Shown piece by piece: positions 7,817 through 15,715 of a DNA stretch of 39,176 nt. A model generated the notes under the pieces. The model made no database searches. It saw nothing but the letters and a program-made list of their open reading frames with translations, and was not told the DNA's origin. The DNA is taken from NCBI RefSeq assembly GCF_004349235.1, contig NZ_SMKY01000053.1:1-39176 (forward strand). Direction: 5' to 3'. The stretch comes from Actinomadura darangshiensis. GTDB lineage: Bacteria > Actinomycetota > Actinomycetes > Streptosporangiales > Streptosporangiaceae. The position numbers and the translations under genes are program-made. Position 1 is the stretch's first letter, and each line of letters opens with the position of its first letter.

Positions 7817-9112
7817 TCAATCGATGTCGATGACGGGTGGCGGATAGGCCGATGCTCGCCTGCCGGACGCGGGCAGTGTCCAGGGGCGATGAATGCGCGA
7901 ACCCTCGATGTCGGCGAGTTCGGGCACGTAACGGCGGACGTAGTCGCCGCGGGGGTCGAAGCGGGCCGCCTGCCGCAGCGGGTTCATGACCCGGTCGGGA
8001 CGAGTGTTGTTGCCGGTTCCGGCCACCCACTGCCAGTTCCCCGCGTTGTCGGCGATGTCGCCGTCGGTGAGCCAGTCGTTGAAATGGTGCAGGCCGTGCC
8101 GCCAGTCGATACCGAGGTTCCGGGTCAGGAACGAGGCGGTGATCAGACGTGCGCGGTTGTGCATGAAGCCCTCACGGCGCAGCTGCCGCATGCCCGCGTC
8201 GACGATCGGGAGGCCCGTCATGCCGTCTCGCCAGGCGGCGAGGGCGTCCTCTTCCTCGTTCCAGCGATCTCCACGCGGCCGGTAGTCCTCCCGGGCGAGC
8301 GCGGGGAACGCGGCGGCGACCTGATGATGGAAGTCACGCCACGCGAGCTGGCGCCGGAAACCGTCCGGGCCGGCCTTCGCCAGTTCCAGCGGTGAGACGC
8401 AGCCGAACTTCAGGTAAGGGCTGAGCCGGGAGGTGCGGTCGGCGGCGAGGTCGTCGTGGGCCTGGTCGTAGTCGGCGGCGGCCTCGCGCAGCCATCTCGC
8501 CATGCGGCGGCGGCCTGACCGTTCGCCACCGGGCGCCGGATCGGGGGACGAGGGGCCGGGAGTCAGATCGGCGAGTTCTGGAAGCGATTCGGGCGTCACA
8601 CCGGACGGCAGACGGATCGCCTTGGGCGCCTTCGCGATCGGCCGCCATCGTGCCGCGTTCCAGACCCGCCAGTACGGCGTGAACACCCGGTAGTGATCTC
8701 CGCCGGCCGGGGTGAGGTCTCCAGGTGGGACCACCGTGATCCCGGGGTGCGCCGATACCTCGACGTTGAGTTCACGGAGCCTGCCGAGCCGTCGTGTCCC
8801 GTGCACGGACCGCTCGTCGGCGAGGAACAACCGGTCCGCCCCGGTCTGCCTGGCCAGCCAGGCGACCTCCATGACCGGATCGCCGCGGCGCACCACCAGA
8901 TCGGCACCTAGATCGCGGAGTGACGCGCGGAGATCGGCGAGGCTCTCCAGGAGGAACCGGATGCGGTTGGGCGCGGCGAACGGCCCGTTCAGAATCGCGT
9001 CATCGAAGACGAATACGGGAACGACGTGCTCGGCTCGGCAGGCGGCCGTCAGCGCGGGATTGTCGTGAATCCGCAGATCACGAGTGAACAGCATGATCGA
9101 GGTGCTCATCAT
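7817..9112 (-). CDS. phr: Deoxyribodipyrimidine photolyase (class I CPD type)
   Basis: A 431-aa cryptochrome/photolyase family protein. The N-terminal antenna domain starts with LFTRDLRIHDNPAL. The C-terminal FAD domain contains SRLSPYLKFGCVS, WRDFHHQVAAAFP, GLPIVDAGMRQL, MHNRARLI, DNAGNWQWVAGTGNNTRPDRV (two adjoining stretches) and FDPRGDYVRRYVPEL, the usual flavin-binding and DNA-lesion segments of CPD photolyases. It splits UV-made cyclobutane dimers using blue light. It is divergent from the LitR-like regulator with about 255 bp between them. Photolyase next to carotenoid and B12-photoreceptor genes is a recurrent light-stress arrangement. The start could be either Met of the initial Met-Met pair. 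Confidence 0.95.
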   Translation of the reverse strand: MMSTSIMLFTRDLRIHDNPALTAACRAEHVVPVFVFDDAILNGPFAAPNRIRFLLESLADLRASLRDLGADLVVRRGDPVMEVAWLARQTGADRLFLADERSVHGTRRLGRLRELNVEVSAHPGITVVPPGDLTPAGGDHYRVFTPYWRVWNAARWRPIAKAPKAIRLPSGVTPESLPELADLTPGPSSPDPAPGGERSGRRRMARWLREAAADYDQAHDDLAADRTSRLSPYLKFGCVSPLELAKAGPDGFRRQLAWRDFHHQVAAAFPALAREDYRPRGDRWNEEEDALAAWRDGMTGLPIVDAGMRQLRREGFMHNRARLITASFLTRNLGIDWRHGLHHFNDWLTDGDIADNAGNWQWVAGTGNNTRPDRVMNPLRQAARFDPRGDYVRRYVPELADIEGSRIHRPWTLPASGRRASAYPPPVIDID

Positions 9113-9367
9113 TCAAGTCTTCGTGCCGGCGCCCGCGCCCGGTTGCACCAGGTCCCACTCCCGCCCAGGCACTTCCCGACCAGGGAGGCCCGCTGAGCAG
9201 CCGCCGGACCGCGTCCTTGCTCCTTGATCGGCTTCATGGGGTCGCTCTCGCCCAGACGGGATCGCACGCCGGCACGCAAAGGGGTGTGCATCCGGAGCGG
9301 ATGGTTCCGGCGAAGTCCGGATGGATCGTACGCTGTGCGGTCGGAGACGGCAGCGGACAGGAGGCAC

Positions 9368-10300
9368 ATGGGCGGGCCGCCGGGCCAGGAGGCCGGGCTG
9401 AGCGTGGGCGCGGTGGCGCAACGCCTTGGCGTGGCCGCCGCCACTCTGCGCACCTGGGACCGCAGGTACGGCATCGGCCCCAGCCGCCGCAGCACGGGCA
9501 CGCACCGGCGCTACACCTCCGCTGACATCACGCGGTTGGAGGTCATGCAGCGGCTGATCCTGGCCGGTGCTCCGCCGGGTGAGGCGGCGCGGGCCGCGCT
9601 GGACGCGCCGCCAGGCGAACCGTTGAAGCCGCGCGGGCATGGCGCGGGCGGCAACCGAGTGCCCGTCGGCGCGGCGGCTCAAGGGCCGGAAGGCGCGGAG
9701 ATCAGAGGCCTGGCCCGTGCCGCCATGGCACTGGACGCTCCCGTGATGATCGACGCCGTGCGGACCGCGCTCGGCCGGGACGGGGTCGTCCAGGCATGGA
9801 ACGAACTGGTCGTCCCGGTCCTGGACGGAATCGGCCGCAAGCACGCGGCCACTGGGGATTGCGTAGATGTCGAACACCTGCTGTCCACCGTCTTGCTCGG
9901 CTGCCTGGCCGAGGTGCCGTCGCCTCCCCAGCCACGCAACACCCGTCCCATCCTGCTCGCATGCGCGCCGGAGGAGCAGCACAGCCTGCCGGTGTACGCG
10001 CTGAAGGCTGCGCTCGCCGAAGCGAACGTCGCGGCGACCCTTCTGGGGGCGCGGGTGCCGGTGCGGGCCCTGGCCGCCGCCATCCGGCGGACCGGACCGA
10101 ACGCGGTATTCGTATGGTCGCAGATCACCGAGACCGGCGACCCGTCCTGGCTGAGCGGGCTCCCCGCGTCCCGCCCGCCGCACCACCTGGTCGTCGGAGG
10201 ACCTGGTTGGGCTGATGACAGGCTTCCTGCCTCAGCCACGCGGGTGGGGAGCCTGGCCGAGGCCGTCGCCGGGTTGACGTCGGTGTACGAACGATTCTGA
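9368..10300 (+). CDS. litR: LitR/CarH-like MerR-family, B12-binding light-responsive regulator
   Basis: A 310-aa regulator. The N-terminal MerR winged HTH reads LSVGAVAQRLGVAAATLRTWDRRYGIGPSR plus THRRYTSADITRLEVMQRL. A four-helix cap comes next (WNELVVPVLDGIGRKH, with the E169-H170 pair in VEHLLS), and then a cobalamin-binding Rossmann domain. His205 in APEEQHSLP matches the lower-ligand histidine. In CarH/LitR the adenosylcobalamin-bound tetramer represses in the dark and light dissociates it. Here the Trp of the usual W-x9-EH motif is His159. AGGAGG (9359-9364) lies just before ATG. It precedes the ECF sigma gene and probably controls it and the crt genes. Family high confidence, targets inferred. 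Confidence 0.88.
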   Translation: MGGPPGQEAGLSVGAVAQRLGVAAATLRTWDRRYGIGPSRRSTGTHRRYTSADITRLEVMQRLILAGAPPGEAARAALDAPPGEPLKPRGHGAGGNRVPVGAAAQGPEGAEIRGLARAAMALDAPVMIDAVRTALGRDGVVQAWNELVVPVLDGIGRKHAATGDCVDVEHLLSTVLLGCLAEVPSPPQPRNTRPILLACAPEEQHSLPVYALKAALAEANVAATLLGARVPVRALAAAIRRTGPNAVFVWSQITETGDPSWLSGLPASRPPHHLVVGGPGWADDRLPASATRVGSLAEAVAGLTSVYERF

Positions 10301-10321
10301 TCGCCCGGGCCGGCCTGCTTC

Positions 10322-10363
10322 CAGCTTCAGCCGATCCGTGGTTACGCCTGCCCATTGAAGCTG
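10322..10363. promoter_or_regulatory. Inverted repeat between litR and the ECF sigma gene
   Basis: CAGCTTCA (10322-10329) is repeated in inverse as TGAAGCTG (10356-10363), 26 bases apart, in the only gap between the regulator and the sigma factor. The spacing and position just upstream of the sigma gene suit an operator or weak hairpin. No binding site consensus is asserted. Confidence 0.3.
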
Positions 10364-10410
10364 ACTATGAATAAGTTTTGAAGCGATTCCTTTTGGGGAC
10401 AGGTGTGGGC

Positions 10411-10908
10411 ATGACCCTTGGACCCCGGATCGCGCGGGGCGACGAGACAGCGCTGACCGAGTGCTATGCGACGCTCGGGCCTTTGGTCCGTCATCATGTG
10501 GCGCGCCTGGTCCCCGGCCACGCGGTCGACGATGTCGTCCAGGTCGTCTTTCTGGAGCTCTGGCGGACGCGCCGCCGCTTGGACCCGTCACGCAGTCTCA
10601 CGCCGTGGGTCCTGGCCATCGCCCGCAAGCGCGCCATCGACCAGTTGCGCTCCGAAGCACGGCATCAGCGTCGCGCGGTGCCGCTGGAAGAGGCAGGCCG
10701 GGTCCCCGACGCGGCCCCTGCCGTGGACGCCGCGTGCGACGTCCGAAAGGCCCTCGCGGTGCTGCCCGTCCCGCAGCGGCAGGCGATCGTGCTGGCCCAC
10801 TTCGGGCAGCTGACCCAGCGGGAGATCGCCGACCGGCTGAACATCCCGCTCGGCACCGTCAAGGCGCGCACCACCCGCGGGCTGCGCAGGATGAGGGAGC
10901 TGCTGTGA
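10411..10908 (+). CDS. litS: ECF RNA polymerase sigma factor (LitS-like)
   Basis: A protein of about 165 aa with sigma-70 region 2 (DVVQVVFLELWRTRRRLDP and PWVLAIARKRAIDQLRSEAR) and region 4 (VLPVPQRQAIVLAHFG, LTQREIADRLNIPLGTVKAR). It lacks an extra C-terminal domain. I use ATG 10411, with GGGGACAGG upstream; the frame is open to TTG 10378. In Streptomyces the B12 regulator LitR drives an ECF sigma factor that transcribes carotenoid and photolyase genes. The same gene order here supports that role, although no anti-sigma gene follows. Its stop overlaps the next GTG by GTGA, so it is co-translated with the YbgA-like gene. Confidence 0.85.
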   Translation: MTLGPRIARGDETALTECYATLGPLVRHHVARLVPGHAVDDVVQVVFLELWRTRRRLDPSRSLTPWVLAIARKRAIDQLRSEARHQRRAVPLEEAGRVPDAAPAVDAACDVRKALAVLPVPQRQAIVLAHFGQLTQREIADRLNIPLGTVKARTTRGLRRMRELL

Positions 10909-11906
10909 CCCCACGCCTGCCGCCACCGGGCCCCGCCGCCGAACCGGGCCACCCGCGTCCCCGGCTCGCCGTGTCCAGTTGCCTGCTGGGCGCACCGGTC
11001 CGCTACAACGGCGGCCACAGCCGCGACCGTTTCCTCACCGGCCCCCTCGCACACCACATCGACTGGGTGCCGGTCTGCCCGGAGATGGAGATCGGGCTCG
11101 GCGCTCCCCGTCCCACCCTGCATCTGCTCACCGACGGGCGGGTCGTCACCAAGGACCGGACCGCCGATCACACCAAGGCGTTGACCGCCTTGGCAGACGA
11201 CCGGATCTCCGACATCGCCGACGTCGACGGGTATGTGTTCAAGTCCCGCTCGCCCAGCTGCGGATTGCTCGGTCTACCGCGCTACGCATCCGGGGAACCC
11301 AGCGAACGTACCGACGGCCAGCCTGTGGATCGTCGCGGTCGCGGTCTGTTCTCCGACCTTGTCAAGACCGCGCTTCCTTACCTTCCCACCGAAGAGAACG
11401 GCAGGCTCAACGACCCCGGCCTGCGTGAGCACTTCATCGAACGGGTCTTCGCTCACGCCCGGCTCCGTTTCTTTTTCGATTGCGACTGGCGCCCACGGGA
11501 CCTTGTCGCCTTCCATACAAGGCATAAACTGCAAATCCTCGCGCACGACCCGTCCGCCTACCGGCTTATGGGGCGGATCGTCGCCCAGGCGGGCACCCGC
11601 GACCGCGATGAACTGGAGTCCGACTATCGCGGCGCCTTCGCCGACGCTCTCGCCGCCCGCCCCAAGCGCGGCCGCAATGCCAACGCGCTACTGCACGTCT
11701 TGGGCCCATTGAGTGAGCGACTCAATCAGCCCCGGCGCCACGACATCGTGGCCGCCATCGAGTCCTATCGTCAAGGTGAGGCACCGCTCAGCGTCCCGGT
11801 AGCCCTGCTGCGCCATCACGCCGAAGGGGAACACCTCGCCTACCTGGCTGAGCAGACCTATTTGGACCCCTTTCCGGCCGACCTCACCCTCCGCCACCAC
11901 CTCTGA
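10905..11906 (+). CDS. YbgA-like DUF523/DUF1722 protein
   Basis: A 333-aa two-domain protein. The N-terminal DUF523 has PRLAVSSCLLGAPVRYNGGH, VCPEMEIGLGAPRP and the cysteine motif SRSPSCG. The C-terminal DUF1722 has RFFFDCDWRPRDLVAFHTRHK and LMGRIVAQAG. The biochemical function is not established. In Escherichia coli the homologous ybgA gene sits in an operon with photolyase, and here it lies in the light-response locus near phr, so a repair or photoprotection link is reasonable inference. It starts at GTG 10905 overlapping the sigma stop by 4 bp. It is the last intact gene before the degraded region. Confidence 0.9.
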   Translation: MTPRLPPPGPAAEPGHPRPRLAVSSCLLGAPVRYNGGHSRDRFLTGPLAHHIDWVPVCPEMEIGLGAPRPTLHLLTDGRVVTKDRTADHTKALTALADDRISDIADVDGYVFKSRSPSCGLLGLPRYASGEPSERTDGQPVDRRGRGLFSDLVKTALPYLPTEENGRLNDPGLREHFIERVFAHARLRFFFDCDWRPRDLVAFHTRHKLQILAHDPSAYRLMGRIVAQAGTRDRDELESDYRGAFADALAARPKRGRNANALLHVLGPLSERLNQPRRHDIVAAIESYRQGEAPLSVPVALLRHHAEGEHLAYLAEQTYLDPFPADLTLRHHL

Positions 11907-11909
11907 CCG

Positions 11910-12960
11910 TTGCAACGCGTCGCCGTTACCGCGGGCGCATGCGGGCATGCAAATGGCGGTGACCTCACACCATCGTCCACCACGGACGACGGTCAGTCGC
12001 GGCGTCCCCGGCCTGTCGTGCGATATGGCGAGCACATCGAGTACTACCTCAAACTCCACCTCGGTCACATCGAACTGGACCGGCCTGCGGCTGCCCGGCA
12101 GGCAGGGCGATCTGGGGATAAGGCCGCATACAGAGCCGCTCGCGCCGAACTCGCCGGGCTTTCGCCGCACCGCCGGACGGTCGGAGCAGCGACCATGCAG
12201 CGCATTCGCGCGACGCTCCGGTCGGCTCTGGCGGATGCGGTACGGCAAGGCTTGGTCGCAGTGAACGTGGCGAAGCTGACCAAGCTCCAAACAGGCAAGC
12301 GCCCCAAAGCGCTGGTGTGGACCAGCGAACGCGTCACCGCATGGCAGACCGCCTGCGAGCGGGAAATCGCGGCAGAGTGGGAACGAGCCGGTGGCCGTAC
12401 GGGTAACGCATTCAAGCTCTGGACATCCTGCCGCGCCCTTCACGGGTGATGGTGTGGACACCCGAACAGACCGGGACCTTCCTCGATCACGCCGCAGACC
12501 ACCCTTTGTACGCCCTGTTGCACCTGATGGCTTTCCGGGGGCTGCGACGCGGGGAGGCGTGCGGGCTCGCGTGGCCGGACCTCGACCTGGCCGCGGCGTC
12601 GCCGACCGTCCGCGAGAACCGCGTGAAGATCACCTACCAGGAGATCGAGGACGGCGACCTCAAGACCGACGCAGGCGACGACACGATCCCGCTCGACTCC
12701 GGCACCGTCACCGTGCTCCGCGCCCATCGCGGGCGGCGGGAACAGGGCAGGGCCGAGTGGGGCCAGGCGTGGCGGGACCCGGGAAAGGTGTTCATGCGGG
12801 GTCGCCCGCGAAGCCGCCGAAGCCGCTGCAGCACTGGTGAAGGAAGACCCCGACTCGGGAAGCCCGGCCTTCCGTCCTCCCCGCGTCCTCTCAGGACGAG
12901 GAGGAGTAGCCCTTCGTCGCGCACACACGACACGTTTCCGCAAGCCACATAGGCAAATGC
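11910..12960 (+). pseudogene. Decayed tyrosine recombinase (integrase)
   Basis: The first frame (11910-12449) holds the core-binding domain, ending in TACEREIAAEWERAGGRT-like residues (AWQTACEREIAAEWERAG) and FKLWTS. A frameshift near 12430 moves to a second frame (12446 on) with MVWTPEQTGTFLDHAADHP, HLMAFRGLRRGEACGL (first catalytic Arg) and TYQEIEDGDLKTDAGD. After GKVF (about 12790) the coding jumps to a C-terminal tail-like piece (VAREAAEAAAALV, third frame), so roughly 100 residues carrying the His-x-x-Arg and Tyr catalytic part are missing. The tail runs up to the tRNA-Lys fragment at 12966, the usual layout for actinomycete integrative elements. It cannot be active. Confidence 0.82.
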
Positions 12961-12965
12961 GTGAG

Positions 12966-13012
12966 TGGGCCGCCTGGGACTCGAACCCAGAACCTACGGA
13001 TTAAAAGTCCGA
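12966..13012 (-). repeat. 3' half of tRNA-Lys(TTT): attachment-site remnant
   Basis: Read on the minus strand, 13012 to 12966 gives an anticodon arm with loop CTTTTAA (anticodon TTT), variable loop AGGTT, T arm CTGGG-TTCGAGT-CCCAG, the 3' acceptor strand GCGGCCC and discriminator A. The matching 5' acceptor GGGCCGC and a D arm are absent upstream (13013 on), so this is not a complete tRNA. A tRNA 3' half beside an integrase tail is typical of an integration core (att). It is probably what remains of an excised or rearranged element. Confidence 0.75.
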
Positions 13013-13211
13013 AATCGCCATATCAGTGCGGTGCTCTGAGTGCCATTCTGTGTCAGCCTGTCCGCATCGAGCCCAATTTTTTAGGCCGGCCAATGCCGCC
13101 GCGTGCCGATTGACCTGCGCGGATGTAGTCCTCCGCAAGCGTAGCCTTCGCCGTCGATGGTGGATGCCCTGTGGCCGGCGCGGGCATCGACCGGCTGGTG
13201 TGCACCTTGCT

Positions 13212-13454
13212 CTACCTGATGGCGGTAGCGCCGGTCGGTCCGTGAGCGCCGCTGACCGGTGTTCGGCTGGTCAGCGGCGCTCGGCGTGCCGCCAGAGGCC
13301 GGTCGGTGTGGAAGGAGGGGCGGCGGTAGTCGCCCTGGGGGGATTGGCCTGCGATGCGTGCGGCGAGGGAGCACCGGTCCGGGCGCAGCGGTTCGCCGAG
13401 GTCGTAGGAGTCGACCTCGTCGGCGGTGCCGTCGTGCAGGAAGACATGACACAC
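13212..13454 (-). CDS. Small hypothetical protein, uncertain
   Basis: An 80-codon frame beginning MCHVFLHDGTADEVDSYDLG with mostly G/C third positions. I do not recognise a family. Its 3' part runs through the 13244-13282 hairpin, which would be unusual for an intact gene, so it may be the truncated front of a longer gene. No strong ribosome site is seen before ATG 13454. Confidence 0.3.
   Translation of the reverse strand: MCHVFLHDGTADEVDSYDLGEPLRPDRCSLAARIAGQSPQGDYRRPSFHTDRPLAARRAPLTSRTPVSGAHGPTGATAIR
13244..13282. terminator. Strong hairpin, probable bidirectional terminator
   Basis: GAGCGCCGCTGACC (13244-13257) pairs perfectly with GGTCAGCGGCGCTC (13269-13282) across an 11-base loop. 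There is no T tract, as is common in high-GC actinomycetes. Confidence 0.6.
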
Positions 13455-13536
13455 CCGGCCCGACTTGCTTAACTATGGACGATCTTGTCGTTACTGTCGT
13501 ACCCCAGGGTCGGCGAAGCGGTCACCGGAGGTAGCG

Positions 13537-13734
13537 ATGAGGTCCGGACGGTGGATGCTCGTCGCCTGGCTGATCATAGGAGCGCTCGCCGGGGGACAGC
13601 GCCACTACTACACCCAATTTGACGGCAGCTGCGCCAGGATCGCCACGATCGGAATCACCTTGGCCTCCGGTCCGCTCAACTACATCGGTCTCAACCCCAC
13701 CGCCAACTGCAAGGTCCCCCAGCCGAGCGAATGA
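13537..13734 (+). CDS. Small membrane protein (65 aa), conserved actinobacterial type
   Basis: It begins MRSGRWMLVAWLIIGALAGG, a short basic start followed by one hydrophobic segment, then a QRHYY turn, DGSCARIATIG and a second hydrophobic stretch (TLASGPLNYIGLNP), ending in NCKVPQPSE. I recall proteins of this pattern (xxGPLNYxGxNPxxxCxVPxPS) as widespread small hypothetical proteins in actinomycetes. Two cysteines (one after the first segment, one near the C-terminus) could pair outside the membrane. GGAGG (13527-13531) sits five bases before ATG 13537, so I prefer it to the upstream ATG 13465. The function is unknown. Confidence 0.75.
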   Translation: MRSGRWMLVAWLIIGALAGGQRHYYTQFDGSCARIATIGITLASGPLNYIGLNPTANCKVPQPSE

Positions 13735-13825
13735 CATGTCGGGCTCTGCCACCGAACCGGACGAGCTCACTTGCCTGGGCATTCGAAGAGGGATGGCGGG
13801 GTGTTGTCGGTGAGCGCGACTCTCG

Positions 13826-14503
13826 TCACCTTCGGCGGCGGTTCTGGCGGCGGTGCTTGGAGGCGGGGCGCTGTTGCGGTGGCTTTTTACGGGTGGGCTG
13901 CTGTTGCGGTTTGCGGCCACGGGAGCTGTTGGGGGTGCGGCCGCGGACGATGCCGATCAGTTCCTCCATGAGGTCGGTCGTCTCGGCCTCGAGCCAGGCC
14001 AGGCCGATCTGGGACTGAGGAGCGTCGGTCACGGTGCGGTAGGTGAGGTCTTTGCGGTGGTGGAGGCGGGCCAGAGACTGCGGGAGCAGCAGGACGCCGG
14101 CTCCCGACGCCACCAACTCGATCGCGTCGGCGGTGTTCTCAGGACGGGTGAAGGCAGGCTGCCCGGGGCGGTCGCCCAAGGCCAAGACGCCGTCGAGCGG
14201 TTCGAACACGTCCTCGTCGGCGAGATCGGCAAGCTCCACCTCCTCCACCGCGGCCACGGCGTGATCCTTCGGCACCACCACGACGGTCGTCTCCAGGTAC
14301 AGCGGGATCACATGAAGGGCCGTGGGTCGACGGGCAGGCGCACGAACGCCGCGTCCACACCACCGTTCCGCAGCAGGGGGACGACCTCGGTCGCCGGCAT
14401 CTGCAGCAGGCGAAGCGGCACCTCCCGGACCCTCTCGGCCCAACACCCCGGGCACTTCCCGGGCGTCACGCGCCCGGCACACAGGCCAGTCGGAACTCAC
14501 CAT
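13826..14503 (-). pseudogene. LysR-type substrate-binding-domain protein, frameshifted
   Basis: The 3' two thirds reads cleanly as a LysR substrate-binding domain: LHVIPLYLETTVVVVPKDHA, ENTADAIELVASGAGVLLLP, QSLARLHHRKDLTYR, IGLAWLEAETTDLMEELIGI, then a basic Lys/Arg/Gln-rich tail. The 5' third is spread over other frames: FRLACVPGA in one and WAERVREVPLRLLQMPATEV with DAAFVRLPVDPRP in another, so at least two indels are needed to restore it. No HTH precedes it; an HTH-less LysR-substrate-binding family with this basic tail exists in actinomycetes, so the HTH need not be lost. The start (14503) lies 4 bp past the ALDH remnant stop. Confidence 0.75.
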
Positions 14504-14506
14504 CGG

Positions 14507-14689
14507 TCACTCCGCCACCCTAGTCACGTCCGGACGGTTCCCTCCCGCTGGCTGCCCTTGAGGTCGGTTGATCTGCATGACCACGGCGTTGGGTTCGGTG
14601 AAGAACTCGCGGCTGTACACGCCACCTTCACGTGCGACGCCGGAGTCGCCGACGCCGCCGAACAGGGCGCGCAGGTCGCGGACGAAGAA
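14507..14689 (-). pseudogene. Aldehyde dehydrogenase C-terminal remnant
   Basis: Sixty codons read FFVRDLRALFGGVGDSGVAR, then EGGVYSREFFTEPNAVVMQI, ending RPDVTRVAE. The block P/LFGGVGDSGxxREGGxYSxEFFTE is the C-terminal signature of hydroxymuconic-semialdehyde-type aldehyde dehydrogenases. An in-frame stop and unrelated sequence lie just upstream, so only the tail survives and the catalytic Cys and Glu are gone. Confidence 0.7.
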
Positions 14690-15081
14690 TCAGCTGACCC
14701 ACCGCCGAGGTAGCGGGGCCAGTGGCCGAGCGAAGCTTTGATCGGGCATCGGGCGGCTCGTTCGACGAGCTCGGGGGCGCGAGCGGTGCCGGTGAGGGCG
14801 ACCAGCCGGCGACCCTTCCGGCTCCCGGCATGCGCGGCGCTCTTGGCGGTCCCGGCCTTTGCCGCGGGGAGGTTGCAGCCGGTAACGGGTGCCGCTCGCG
14901 CGGCACCCGTCCCGCGGCTGAGGCGCCGTGCTGGTAGCCACGTAGTCCGGTCGCTTTCGCGGGTTCGGGGTTGCGGATGTTGCGTTCTCAGTAGCCGATG
15001 AACGCTGCGAGGACCGTCGGCGCCACCACACCACGCTTCGACAGCTCGCGCCGGATATTGGCCGACATCACCAGTCGGTGA
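14690..15081. other. Non-coding degraded stretch
   Basis: No recognisable gene. A short minus frame near 15068-14997 (SANIRRELSKRGVVAPTVLA) might be another remnant but was not identified. A perfect hairpin, ACGGGTGCCGC / GCGGCACCCGT with loop TCGC, occupies 14885-14910. Confidence 0.5.
14885..14910. terminator. Hairpin, possible terminator
   Basis: An 11-bp perfect stem with the 4-base loop TCGC, isolated in non-coding sequence with no T tract. It may be the old terminator of a lost gene. Confidence 0.4.
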
Positions 15082-15651
15082 CTACGTCCAGGCGGGATCA
15101 CGGCCGGTCAGGCCGAGGATGCGGTCCAAGGTGGGTGCGTCGGTCGGCACCGCGACTTCCGGTCCGTACATGCCCATCTCCCGCCCCTGCTCCACGCCGG
15201 TGAGCGCCCTGTCATGCAGATGCGTCAGCAGGTCGGCGGGCAGTTCCAGCTGCTGCCCGGTCGCGACCGCCAAGTCCCAGCCGTGCAAGGCCAGCTCGCC
15301 GACGATCATGTCGCCCAAGACGGGTGCGGGCAGCGTCTGCGGTGTGCCCATGCTCGTCTCGCCCTCCCAGGCGCCCGGCGGCGCCCACGACGACGTGATG
15401 TCGTCCAGCAGGGCGAGCAGGCGGCCGCGCCAGTCGCCGACCGCCAGGTCCGCCTCGGACTCGGTACCCGCCGGTTGCGGAACGGACTCCTTGCGGCCGC
15501 CGCCCGCGAGAGACGGGCCCCAGAACAGGAGGTGGTTGACCAGTGCCCGCACGTCGTACTCCGTGCACGGAGTCTTGTTGGCGAGCTGGTCGTCGGTGAT
15601 GGTGCGGGCGACTGCGGCCATGGCCTCGGCAGCGTTGGACAGATGCGACAT
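15082..15651 (-). CDS. TIGR03086-family protein (DinB/maleylpyruvate isomerase-like)
   Basis: A 189-aa four-helix-bundle protein of the TIGR03086 family, related to mycothiol-dependent maleylpyruvate isomerase and DinB. Recognisable stretches are TPCTEYDVRALVNHLLFWGP, DMIVGELALHGWDLAVATGQ and the C-terminal LDRILGLTGRDPAW. The His of NHLL and the ELALHGWD block provide the usual metal-binding His residues. The family is linked to thiol- or metal-dependent detoxification, but the substrate is unknown. Divergent from the AraC regulator with 64 bp between starts, which makes it that regulator's likely target. It appears intact amid pseudogenes. Confidence 0.85.
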   Translation of the reverse strand: MSHLSNAAEAMAAVARTITDDQLANKTPCTEYDVRALVNHLLFWGPSLAGGGRKESVPQPAGTESEADLAVGDWRGRLLALLDDITSSWAPPGAWEGETSMGTPQTLPAPVLGDMIVGELALHGWDLAVATGQQLELPADLLTHLHDRALTGVEQGREMGMYGPEVAVPTDAPTLDRILGLTGRDPAWT

Positions 15652-15702
15652 GGCAGCGAGGCTAGGCGGCCCAGGCCGGAGGGGTATTGGACAAAGGCGA
15701 CA

Positions 15703-15708
15703 TACACT
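15703..15708 (+). promoter_or_regulatory. Candidate -10 element for a leaderless AraC transcript
   Basis: TACACT ends seven bases before GTG 15716, and no ribosome site lies between. This spacing fits a leaderless mRNA, common in actinomycetes. No matching -35 is seen at 17 bp. Confidence 0.3.
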
Positions 15709-15715
15709 CTGCCGT

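Noticed and set aside
9113..9367. A specific LitR operator or LitS promoter between photolyase and litR
   Set aside because: Several TCCGGA-rich half-repeats occur (about 9290-9335), but I could not define a palindrome or promoter pair convincingly enough to list.
12966..13045. A complete tRNA-Lys gene on the minus strand
   Set aside because: The anticodon and T arms and the 3' acceptor strand are perfect, but no matching GGGCCGC 5' acceptor or D arm exists upstream; only positions about 27-73 remain.
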